Origin: Tausonia pullulans
Lineage: Eukaryota > Basidiomycota > Tremellomycetes > Cystofilobasidiales > Mrakiaceae
Direction of reading: 5' to 3'
DNA: 64,000 bases
Assembly: GCA_951802195.1 (NCBI GenBank)
Contig: OX637631.1
Coordinates: forward strand, 620,001 to 684,000
In this document: piece by piece, positions 1 to 9,898 of the stretch
How the letters are laid out: each line of letters starts with the position of its first letter
Position numbering within the stretch: the first letter of the stretch is position 1
Position numbers and translations under genes: made by a program
Notes under the pieces: generated by a model
Seen by the model: only the letters and a program-made list of their open reading frames with translations
Databases searched by the model: none
Told to the model about the DNA's origin: nothing

Positions 1-1247
1 CGGGACCAGGACAGCGAACAGCAGAGCCACGACACGCAGCGCCCAGCGGTGGCCGTACCTCTTGAGGAGGAACTCAATGAGAACTGGAATGGGGCGGCGC
101 ACATCAGGGGCGATGTCTCTTAAGCGTGACGGCAGCGGGACAGCAGCGGGACAGCAGCGGGGCGGTGACCTACGCGGCATGATCAGACCGCCGCATCCTG
201 TACCGGCAAAGATGATTCCGTTTGCGAAACCCCTGCGAGCGGCGAACCACTCCCAGACTGTAAAGCACGGCGCAGCGCACGTCAGAGAACCATCGCCGGA
301 TCACCCGGCCGAAGCGGGGGAAGACCGCGCGCCAAAGATCACACTCACGGAACGATGAAGCGGCAAAGTAGAGGACGGAACCGCCGAGCGAGTACGCCAC
401 ACCCTGACCGAGCAGAAGGTGCACTGACGGAAGGAGGAGGCCGGTGTCAGCGAAGACAAGACATTGGTTGAAATAGAGGTGGGGGGGACTGGGGGAGAGC
501 AGAGACGGACTCGGAGTCTGGGCGAAGCTGGCTCCCAGCAGTCCGGCGACACAGAGGACGAGGCCGCCCTGCATGGCGTGCCCGCGGTGGGTCGGGTACC
601 TAGCGAAGAGCGGGACGATCACAAGCGAAAGGAGGTACAGTAGACCAGAGGAGAGGGATCCGATGAGGGAAAGCAGTGACGTGTCGTTTGGGAAGACCTC
701 GGCGCGGTAATCTGAAGACAGGCGGAGAACGCCGGTCAGACAGGTTAGGTTGCCTCAGCCCAAGAAAACGCGAGAAGGAGGGCAGGTCAGGGCCGTACAG
801 TCCAGGAAGACTCCGTACGAGAAAGGGATGGCTTGAAGTGCAGATGGGCCGTCAGTCGCCTGTCGTCGATGAAAATGGCATGCAACGGAGGAAAGCTGAG
901 GACGCACACCAGACGAGCAGCTCGAGGACGAAAGCTCCAGCGAGATACAACCATGCCTGCCGGCCACCATCGACAGGCGGGAGCGCGACGATGGGTACCT
1001 CGCTCGAGAAGCTGTGGAACGAGTTCTGGCGTGTCGGCTGGAGGGATCCCTCGCGCGAAGATGGCGCTGAGAGGTCGCGAGCCAGGGGGCGGGCATAGCG
1101 CCGGTCGTCCTGGGAAGAGCTGTAGGAAGAGTTGTGGGCAGGCAGCGTAGGGAGGCCGAGATCGATCGACGAGCGGCTCTTGGCGCTTGCCCGATCGGTC
1201 GACACCCGGACGGCCTGCAGTTCGATTTCGTGTGCGAAGGAACTCAT
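1..1247 (-). CDS. MFS monocarboxylate-type permease, 5' part (partial)
   Basis: Plasma-membrane major facilitator of the fungal monocarboxylate transporter-like group (MCH family); the substrate cannot be read from sequence. Exons on the minus strand: 1247-908, 831-799, 711-511, 423-349, 257-174 and 83 to the window edge; the frame stays open through all joins. A soluble Ser-rich N-terminus of about 90 residues leads into the family signature PPVDGGRQAWLYLAGAFVLE (TM1), then IPFSYGVFLD, YRAEVFPND, the TM3/TM4 region GSLSSGLLYLLSLVIVPLFA, GQGVAYSLGGSVLYF, and WEWFAARRGFANGIIFAGTG with GCGGLIMP, the usual order in MCH proteins. The C-terminal half lies outside the window. The start at 1247 is the first ATG before the conserved region. 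It is transcribed divergently from the lipase gene. Intron 5 contains a short tandem repeat (131-160). Confidence 0.85.
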
Positions 1248-3481
1248 GTTGGTTGTTATGAGAATGAGGGACGAGTCATTACTCCTACGGGCATCGGCAT
1301 CCCCGAAGAACGGCTGAGGACAACTGCGTCCGGGCTCCGCGGGTAAGGGAGAGAGGTGGAGTTATCTTTTTTTTCTCCCCCACGGGCGAACTTGGCATAT
1401 CGACCGTGGGATTTCCGCGGAGGGTCGTTTTCGCAAGGGTCGGTCCAACTCGCGGAAGGGGGCCGAAGGTGGGGGCGGCGAGCTGGCGTCGTCCACTTCC
1501 AACCACATCCCCCCTGCTCCTGTCTCCCTCGCCCCCTCCTCCCCTCCTCCCCTCCTCCCCTCCTCCCTCCTCTTCCTCCCCTCCCACTCCCCTCAGTAGC
1601 AACAGGCCACACTGGGTTCGCCCTCACGCTCCTCGTCCAGCTTCTCACCCAGCCGTGCGCGCCCCGCCTTCGCCACCACCCTTGCACCCGACCGCCTTGC
1701 AGCCCGTGCTGGCTCCTCTGCCCTCCTGAGGAGGGGAGTCAGCCGGCGGACCGTCGCTTTTGGCACCCGTCTCTCCTCTTCCTCCCGTCCTCTTCTCCTC
1801 CCTGCCTGCTTTGAGCTTCCCCTGCCTACACTCCTTCCTCCTGTCCCTCTCTGCCTGCCCACCACGCTACCTCGGCCGCTCAGCCGCCCGTCTGCCTTCC
1901 CTCCTCCTTGCACCGTCTCCTCCCCTCCCCCTCCGCCTCTTCTCTCATCCCCTTCCCTTCCTTCCCTCTCTTCCACTTGTTCCCGCTGTTGTCTCCGTCC
2001 CTCCCCCTCCCGACGCCTTCTTAGGCTCTCCCTCAGGCCCACCCAGCTCACCGCCCCACGCTTCACCGCGTCCTGGCTGCCCGTCCCTTCCGAAGGAAAC
2101 CCACACCCGAGAACCCGAGAGACTACTCTAGCCCCTCCCAGACGTCAGTATCACTTCTCCGTGGCCTCTGCTCTGCCTTTCATCCTGCCTCGCCGCTCGC
2201 CGGACACCCTTCCTCCCAGGCCTCCCTCTCTTGGCCTGCCCCCTCCCTTCTTGCCTTGCCTTCCTTCTTGCTTCCCGTCGAGAGAGCCCAGGGTTGACCA
2301 TCGTCGTCACCAGTCCCTGCGCTGTCTTGGGAGGTTGTGAGATTGATTCCAGGACGGACACAGGATCGGAGCGGAAACCAGGTCTTCGAGACGGCGGACT
2401 ACTTGAGGTTGGTGATGTGCGTGCGTGCGATCCGGGGAGAGTGGCCGAGCGGCTGGCACACGAGTCACTTTGCTGCACATCAACCCCCTCCCCCCCTTTA
2501 TCCCTTCTCAAACGTGGCACGGAACGGACGGACGAGGACGCGACCTTGCGGTTGCCGTCGAGCTGAGTGGGAGAGCGAGAGTCGAGGTGTCGGTCGGGGA
2601 GACCGCGACGACGATGTGGACGAGTGAAAGTGGAGCAGAAGGATGGACGGAGAGAGAGAGAGAGAGTGCGTGTGGGCGAGTGTTGAGTGAGTGCAAGCGA
2701 GAGAGAGAGAAGCGCGGGCGCTGAGCAGGAGGCCGTCCTTGCGTGGGGGCGAGTAGAGAGAGGAGGAGGGGCTGTTGAAGAGGAGAGCCCGAGCTGGCGA
2801 GAGCGAGATGGAGAGGCGGAGAGCGAGCGACGGTGCTTTGCGACGGGACCGAGCTGGCCGTCGGGTGAGGTGGTGTCGAGCGGGTGTCGATGCTGCCGCC
2901 GTGTGTTTGTGCCCTTTGGCACCCCTGGTTCCTTGCCGTCGACGATCCTCGCCCACCCCGAGAGAAGACGCAACCTGCCCTGCATCCGAGCGAGATAGTG
3001 AGCGCGCCTTCCCGACTCTTCTGGTCGATGTGTGCTATGGAGATCCTCTGTGACTACCCTGCCTTCCTTCTTTCCCCCTCCCCCCTCCCCCCTCCCCCTT
3101 CCCCACCACCGTCTTCTTCCCCATCCTCCTTCCCCATCCCCCTTCCCACTCCCTATTCCCCCTCCCCCCCCCAGGGCCTGCGCTTTCTTTCGAGAGATGG
3201 CGGGTTCCTGAGTCCTGCTCTTCATCGAGCGGGGCTTCTTTTCCTCACCTTCCTCCTCTTGTCTGGTCGTCGTCTGCTCCTTGAGCGGGCGATGGCGAGC
3301 TACGAAGAGCTTTTTCCCTTACTTGTCATGTAGTCCATGAGTCTGCGTGCCCCGTGCTTCGTCAAAGTGATGGTGTTGCCACGCTAAGCACATTTAGTGC
3401 GTTTATGGCCGGCGCACTCACCGAATTCTCCGGATCCACCTTTCTCCACCCCCTCGACCACCTTGACCGCCCCACTCTCCC
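1248..3481. other. Shared divergent intergenic region (permease/lipase)
   Basis: No gene supported. It holds 183 bases of unique DNA next to the permease ATG, the left inverted-repeat arm, and 167 unique bases before the lipase ATG. Long C/T tracts (about 1500-2110 and 3050-3170) look like fungal pyrimidine-rich leaders or promoters. An (AG)8 microsatellite sits at 2651-2666. Confidence 0.6.
1431..3314 (+). repeat. Left arm of a 1.88-kb near-perfect inverted repeat
   Basis: Reads as the reverse complement of 7231-9112. The outer edge (TCGCAAGGGTCGGTCC at 1431) and inner edge (ending AAGAGCTTTT at 3314) are sharp. The differences I found are one substitution (A at 2627 against the complement of C at 7916) and an (AG)8 versus (CT)7 microsatellite (2651-2666 and 7879-7892), which accounts for 1884 versus 1882 bases. 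I see no transposase and no target-site duplication at the outer ends. This arm fills most of the divergent promoter region between the MFS permease and the lipase; its strand is strongly C/T-rich. The long ORFs inside are low-complexity and have no family signature. Confidence 0.95.
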
Positions 3482-5436
3482 ATGACGCGGGCCGTCCTTC
3501 TTCTTGCTGCCGCTCTCAGTATCGCATCCTTCGCCCCTTCAGCCCGTTCAGTCTCCATTCAGCTTCCGCTCAGCCCCTCTCACGACGACAACGACGACGC
3601 CCTTTGGGTTGGCCGGATCGAAGACTGTCCATCGCTGCCTCGTCGGGCTCGCCCGCTCACCGTCCATGACCTGTTCGTCTCTCGTTACTAGCTGTCCACG
3701 CGAAGCCACACTCTGATACCGGCCACAGACGACCAGATGACTTCTCATACACGATGGCTCTCGGAGACGTACGTCTGGTTCTTCAGCTTGCCGCTGAGTC
3801 CTCCTCCACACGTATTACAGCTTACCTCGACGACCTCCCTCTCATATCTTTGTTCCACTTCTCTGCCAGTCCATCACTGCAGCATGGTTTGCAAGAGGGG
3901 TTCGTTCAACTCAAGAAGAGACCAGCCACGAGTTCAGAGGCATCTCGTACGCCGCTGGAGGAGACAAGCATGCCGTCACGCTGCCCAACGTAAGCTCGAT
4001 GCGTCCGGAAGGAACACATTTGCTACAGAATCTAGCGCTGACTGGTCTGCATCGGAATAGATGATACGGCACTACAACCGCAACGTCTCAGGCTTTTCGC
4101 TTGGAGAGCAGCCTGCCGAGATATGCTATGGTCCGTCCCGCTCGTCGTGCCTTGAGGTCCGACCGCTCACTGACATGTTTGTGTGGACGTCGTCCAACTG
4201 CTCGGTCCTCTTTAGGCGCTCTTTGTCCCATTGGCCCGATCGGGTGGACCCCAAAGACGGATCAGCTGAACGCGGCGCTTTCTGGCTCGCTCGCCGTCAA
4301 CCTGGTACGTCATATGATGCCCGCCCTCTCTTTCTATTGACAGAACGATTGCCTCGCTCACTGCCTCATCACTTGACTTCGCAGCCACATCAGGCCAGGG
4401 GTGCGTGATGTAATTTGAGGGCGTGAATTTTGTCCTGTTTTGACTTATATCTGACGTTGGACATCACAGACTACCTCGTGCCGCAAGCGCGCCGCATGCA
4501 GCTGGACGACGACAACTGGAAGTACCTCAACCTTCAGATCGGCTCAAATGACCTGGTCAGTACCAGGTAATTCGTCTCAATTAACCTGAGAGGCTGATAC
4601 CCCAGTTCCCATCAATTGCCTAGTGTTCACTCTGCTCAGTGCCAGATGTGGCGATCGCGCCTGGCTCGCCAGAGTTGTTCGAGAAGTCGGTTCGAGAAGC
4701 TTTGGAGATCGTTCGCGAGGGCTTACGTGAGTGGTTGACTCCCTCTCACTTCCCCTGCCCCCAAAGATCAGCCTGACTGCATAAGGTGTGCTGACGATCG
4801 TCGAACAGCAAACACGCTCGTCAATATCAGTGAGTCTCTGCTGTGCCGCCCTCCCATCGCGCTCCTCATTTAATCCACTCTGGCTCCCTCAGTCGGTGTC
4901 TTCGACATCAGCGACCTTTATAAACTGACCGAAAACGGCCGCCACCCGTACTGCGCGCGTACTCTGCCCTCTGTCTCGGGCGGCATTGAGTGTCGTTGCT
5001 CGCTCCAGGATGGCCTCTTCGGCGAGATGACTCGCCGTCGCATGCGAGAGCTCACCGCTCGGTACAGTGCGTTGTTGTCTCTGACACTGTGCTGTTATCA
5101 CGGAGGACCGGTTTGCTGACCCTGCACGACTCATACTACTCAGACGAGCGCCTCATTGCCATCGCTCGCGATTATCAGGCCCAGAACTCAACGTCCTTCG
5201 GCGTGGCATATCAGCCTCCATCGCTTGTTGACCTCGAGCGCCAGCCTATGGAGTCGCTCTCAACGGCCGACTGCTTCCATCCGTCTCTTCTGGCACATGA
5301 GCGTCTCGCTCGCAGCGTTTGGAGTAGGCTCATTGCCACACAGGATGTCAAGGCGAGACCGGTCGTTTGGGATGGGGACGGATTGGAAGTGAGATGCCTG
5401 AGGGAAGATGATCGAATCCTAGTCAGCGATCTCTAG
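3482..5436 (+). CDS. Secreted GDSL/SGNH lipase, phospholipase B-like
   Basis: Predicted secreted SGNH hydrolase of the animal PLB1/fungal GDSL phospholipase group, which cleaves acyl esters of phospholipids; substrate choice is inferred from family. Exons: 3482-3672, 3729-3768, 3870-3989, 4061-4130, 4216-4304, 4385-4400, 4470-4555, 4624-4726, 4809-4829, 4893-5066 and 5144-5436, giving 400 residues. A hydrophobic signal peptide (MTRAVLLLAAALSIASF) is followed by HDLRPDDFSYTMALGDSITA (block I, nucleophile Ser), a block II-like ISYAAGGDKHAVTLPN, NLQIGSNDL (block III Asn), PNTLVNIIGVFDISDLY and DCFHPS (block V Asp/His). One exon is only 16 nt and another 21 nt. It lies inside the inverted-repeat core, head-to-tail with COQ3. 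Confidence 0.9.
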
Positions 5437-5835
5437 CGCGTTCTATATTCATTCACTTATTTTATTGTGTTGATACCTTTTTTGTACTCACATAATGCCC
5501 TGTATGCTATTCGAGTCATCGCTTGCTGTCTCTCGAGCCTCAACCATCCATGAAAATGAAAAGATAGGCCCGTGCCTTTGCCCCGTTGTTGAAGCGCAAC
5601 AGTGGCTTCACGCGCCTGAGGACGTCACCCCTCGACAACCACCATTTTGCACTCTGGCTTTCGTCCGTATTCCTTTGAAGCTTTCATCTTCTCCCCAGCC
5701 CTATCATATCGCTGCTCGGTCCCACGCTGGCCTTTCCTTTTCTCGAGACCGCCGCCGATCCGACCAACCGCGTGATCCATTCTCGCGCTCAAACTCCTGT
5801 CCCTCGCCGCTCAACCTTTACCTCTACTCGCTCCA
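5437..5835. other. Intergenic region, lipase to COQ3
   Basis: 399 bases with no supported gene. It should hold the lipase 3' end (A/T-rich stretch about 5440-5480) and the COQ3 promoter and C/T-rich leader immediately before the ATG at 5836. Confidence 0.5.
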
Positions 5836-7051
5836 ATGTCTCTCTTCAAGCCCTCTCGTTTTCCTTCAGTCTCTCGATCGCTCCTCCAGGCCCCCAACTT
5901 GCGCCGAAATCTCTCCTCTCCTTCCTCCTTTCCACCTTCCTCTTCCTCTTCCTCAGCCTCTTCCTCAGCCTCCTCAACTCCGCGAACGACTGTCAATGCC
6001 TCGGAGATCGCGCACTTCTCCAAGCTCTCATCTCAATGGTGGGACGAGTCCGGAGAACTCGGCCTCCTCCACAAGATGAACCCATCTCGGCTCTCGTTCG
6101 TGCGCGAGAAGCTCCAGGAGAGCAAGTGGAGGGACGGCGACGAGAGCCTGCCGCTCTCGGAGAGGTCGGACTGGCTTACGGGCATGCGCGTCCTCGACGT
6201 CGGCTGCGGAGGAGGACTGCTTTCGGAGGTGAGCTGAAACTCATATAACTGCCTGACCGTCCGGCAGGCAGAACTTGTCGGAGAAGCGAGACGAGCCTGT
6301 TCGCTGACGCCCGCCGCCTTGAAACATGTCCACGCGTCTGCCTGTTGCCTCTCCTCCTTCTCCTTCTCCCTAGTCGCTCGCCCGCCTAGGAGCAGAGACT
6401 CTTGGTATCGACGCAACACCCAGCAACGTCCCCCTCGCACAGTCGCACATGCAGCTTGACCCGTTCCTCTCTATGCCACTCGCGTTGCCATCGGCGCCGG
6501 GCCGACCGCGCCTCGAGTACAGACATCAAACGGCCGAGGACCTCCTGGCTGCCGAAGGCGAGGCTGCGTTCGATGTTGTTTGCGCGATGGAGGTGCTCGA
6601 GCACGTTGATGACCCGGCAGGCTTCCTCAAGGATCTCGGGCAGCTGGTCAAGGTGCGTGAAGTCGCGGGCCATATGTTTCTCGACGTCCTTCGACTTAAA
6701 ATGACTCTCGTTTCTGTGTTCCTTCCATCTGTCGCTACTCTTCAGCCCGGCGGCCACCTCTTCATGTCCACCATATCCCGCACTGTGCTCTCCCACCTCC
6801 TCACCATCACCCTCGCCGAGGACGTCCTCCGGCTTGTCTCCCCGGGGACGCATACCTCATCCAAGTTTGTCAATCCCGAGGAGCTCGACGCCTTCTTCGA
6901 CGACCTCGGCTGGAAGGGTCCCACGAGGGAGGCGAGGGGTGTCGCGTACTTGCCTTGGAAGGGCGAGTGGGTGCTGGCAGGGAAGAACGTTGGATGGATC
7001 GCGAGGCAAGCCAACTACCTTTATGCGGTTCGCAAGCCGCTTGATTATTGA
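5836..7051 (+). CDS. COQ3: Ubiquinone biosynthesis O-methyltransferase, mitochondrial
   Basis: SAM-dependent methyltransferase that does both O-methylation steps of coenzyme Q synthesis on the matrix face of the inner mitochondrial membrane. Exons 5836-6228, 6374-6652 and 6746-7051, all joins in phase 0, give 326 residues, close to the family norm. The N-terminus (MSLFKPSRFPSVSRSLLQAP) is basic, hydroxylated and free of acid residues, as in a mitochondrial presequence. The core begins FSKLSSQWWDESGELGLLHKMNP, then SAM motif I VLDVGCGGGLLSE, DATPSNVPLAQSH, VVCAMEVLEHVDDP, PGGHLFMSTISRT, and a C-terminal HTSSKFVNPEEL region typical of UbiG/Coq3. It is the second gene of the inverted-repeat core; the right arm starts 180 bases after its stop. 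Confidence 0.95.
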
Positions 7052-9898
7052 TGCGAAGGGGTTGAAGAAACTTGAATATAAAGGGCTAACGGGCAGGGAA
7101 GCCGAGGCTCGATTGTGCAAGGAAGGGAGAGTCAGCGATACGGAGAATCTCCAGTTGTCAGCCAGTTTGATAGATGCCTGTGCCACGCGGCTGCGATCGA
7201 TGCGCTTAGTCTCAAGAACAATTCTAAACTAAAAGCTCTTCGTAGCTCGCCATCGCCCGCTCAAGGAGCAGACGACGACCAGACAAGAGGAGGAAGGTGA
7301 GGAAAAGAAGCCCCGCTCGATGAAGAGCAGGACTCAGGAACCCGCCATCTCTCGAAAGAAAGCGCAGGCCCTGGGGGGGGGAGGGGGAATAGGGAGTGGG
7401 AAGGGGGATGGGGAAGGAGGATGGGGAAGAAGACGGTGGTGGGGAAGGGGGAGGGGGGAGGGGGGAGGGGGAAAGAAGGAAGGCAGGGTAGTCACAGAGG
7501 ATCTCCATAGCACACATCGACCAGAAGAGTCGGGAAGGCGCGCTCACTATCTCGCTCGGATGCAGGGCAGGTTGCGTCTTCTCTCGGGGTGGGCGAGGAT
7601 CGTCGACGGCAAGGAACCAGGGGTGCCAAAGGGCACAAACACACGGCGGCAGCATCGACACCCGCTCGACACCACCTCACCCGACGGCCAGCTCGGTCCC
7701 GTCGCAAAGCACCGTCGCTCGCTCTCCGCCTCTCCATCTCGCTCTCGCCAGCTCGGGCTCTCCTCTTCAACAGCCCCTCCTCCTCTCTCTACTCGCCCCC
7801 ACGCAAGGACGGCCTCCTGCTCAGCGCCCGCGCTTCTCTCTCTCTCGCTTGCACTCACTCAACACTCGCCCACACGCACTCTCTCTCTCTCTCCGTCCAT
7901 CCTTCTGCTCCACTTCCACTCGTCCACATCGTCGTCGCGGTCTCCCCGACCGACACCTCGACTCTCGCTCTCCCACTCAGCTCGACGGCAACCGCAAGGT
8001 CGCGTCCTCGTCCGTCCGTTCCGTGCCACGTTTGAGAAGGGATAAAGGGGGGGAGGGGGTTGATGTGCAGCAAAGTGACTCGTGTGCCAGCCGCTCGGCC
8101 ACTCTCCCCGGATCGCACGCACGCACATCACCAACCTCAAGTAGTCCGCCGTCTCGAAGACCTGGTTTCCGCTCCGATCCTGTGTCCGTCCTGGAATCAA
8201 TCTCACAACCTCCCAAGACAGCGCAGGGACTGGTGACGACGATGGTCAACCCTGGGCTCTCTCGACGGGAAGCAAGAAGGAAGGCAAGGCAAGAAGGGAG
8301 GGGGCAGGCCAAGAGAGGGAGGCCTGGGAGGAAGGGTGTCCGGCGAGCGGCGAGGCAGGATGAAAGGCAGAGCAGAGGCCACGGAGAAGTGATACTGACG
8401 TCTGGGAGGGGCTAGAGTAGTCTCTCGGGTTCTCGGGTGTGGGTTTCCTTCGGAAGGGACGGGCAGCCAGGACGCGGTGAAGCGTGGGGCGGTGAGCTGG
8501 GTGGGCCTGAGGGAGAGCCTAAGAAGGCGTCGGGAGGGGGAGGGACGGAGACAACAGCGGGAACAAGTGGAAGAGAGGGAAGGAAGGGAAGGGGATGAGA
8601 GAAGAGGCGGAGGGGGAGGGGAGGAGACGGTGCAAGGAGGAGGGAAGGCAGACGGGCGGCTGAGCGGCCGAGGTAGCGTGGTGGGCAGGCAGAGAGGGAC
8701 AGGAGGAAGGAGTGTAGGCAGGGGAAGCTCAAAGCAGGCAGGGAGGAGAAGAGGACGGGAGGAAGAGGAGAGACGGGTGCCAAAAGCGACGGTCCGCCGG
8801 CTGACTCCCCTCCTCAGGAGGGCAGAGGAGCCAGCACGGGCTGCAAGGCGGTCGGGTGCAAGGGTGGTGGCGAAGGCGGGGCGCGCACGGCTGGGTGAGA
8901 AGCTGGACGAGGAGCGTGAGGGCGAACCCAGTGTGGCCTGTTGCTACTGAGGGGAGTGGGAGGGGAGGAAGAGGAGGGAGGAGGGGAGGAGGGGAGGAGG
9001 GGAGGAGGGGGCGAGGGAGACAGGAGCAGGGGGGATGTGGTTGGAAGTGGACGACGCCAGCTCGCCGCCCCCACCTTCGGCCCCCTTCCGCGAGTTGGAC
9101 CGACCCTTGCGACTTAATGACACGTGACCCTCGCATTGACCCATATTTGCGAAATGTTTATTCTTGCCCTTCCCCTTCGCGCCTGTGTGTGACCGGTCTG
9201 CTCATGAGCCCTGTTTTCGATGCTGTCCTCTTGTCCATAGCCATGGGCTCTGGTGTTCACCTCTTTCTCTTGGAACAGATTCACCCTCGACGTCACTTCT
9301 TGCCGTCCTACTATCTGTCCATTTCACGCAAAACGCGGGGGACGGAGATGAGCTCTAGGGGACTCGGGGAATAGAGGTGACGCTACTGCTCAGTGGAAGG
9401 CGATGCCAGCTCATTTGGCTGTCTTATCATCGATCTCGCGCTCGGCAGGATGGGACACATTTTATATCGGGCAAGTCTGTCTGCCAAATCGAACAGCAAT
9501 ATCCTTGCCTTTTTAACTCGACTGCTATACAGGGATCCACAGAGACTCAAGTTCGCGCGTCGTGTTTGTGTTTCATGGCACTGTCCAAGGCCTGGCCGCA
9601 GTGGACTCGACGAGATCTAGGAGTCAGAGCACAGCAAACGTGCAATTTTCTAAGACTAACCTTCAAGCTGTTTCAACTTCGGACAGTGGAATGACTTTCT
9701 ACGCTTGAGCTCAAAAGTTTACTCAGTATCGCCACTTTATCCAACCCTCCGCAGCACTAACTCTCGCTCAACTTGGTCATGTCGGGGGTTGAGCCATCTT
9801 CACGCGGCGGACTGACCCCTCTAAGCCTAGCGCGTACCCCCCTGTCCCGCCTGTCAACAACAAACAAGGGAGACCCTATCTATCAACAAGCACCCATC
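7052..9898. other. Long intergenic region with the right repeat arm
   Basis: No gene supported. It contains 179 bases after COQ3, the right inverted-repeat arm (7231-9112), and 786 unique bases before the serine-rich gene. The long ORFs within the arm mirror those of the left arm and are judged spurious. Confidence 0.6.
7231..9112 (-). repeat. Right arm of the 1.88-kb inverted repeat
   Basis: Reverse complement of 1431-3314, with the same sharp edges (AAAAGCTCTTCGTAGC at 7231; ending CGACCCTTGCGA at 9112). Flanks of the two arms are unrelated, so this is a duplication of about 1.88 kb placed in opposite orientation 3.9 kb away. In this copy the permease-pro­ximal edge of the duplicated promoter faces the serine-rich gene that starts at 9899. 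Confidence 0.95.

Noticed and set aside
2441-2452. GTGGCCGAGCGG, resembling a tRNA-Leu/Ser A box (copy at 8091-8102)
   Set aside because: No matching B box (GTTCGA), anticodon arm or acceptor stem follows within tRNA distance.
2128-3225. A 365-codon open frame on the minus strand of the left repeat arm (and its mirror in the right arm)
   Set aside because: It is a run of Gly, Arg, Ser and Pro from skewed C/T-rich DNA with no family motif, and frames in all directions are similarly open. The right-arm mirror is broken into two overlapping frames by the two-base microsatellite difference, as expected for non-coding DNA.
1431-9112. The whole unit as a DNA transposon with long terminal inverted repeats
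   Set aside because: The core encodes two ordinary host genes and no transposase, and the outer flanks (GTCGTTT and CTTAATG) show no target-site duplication.
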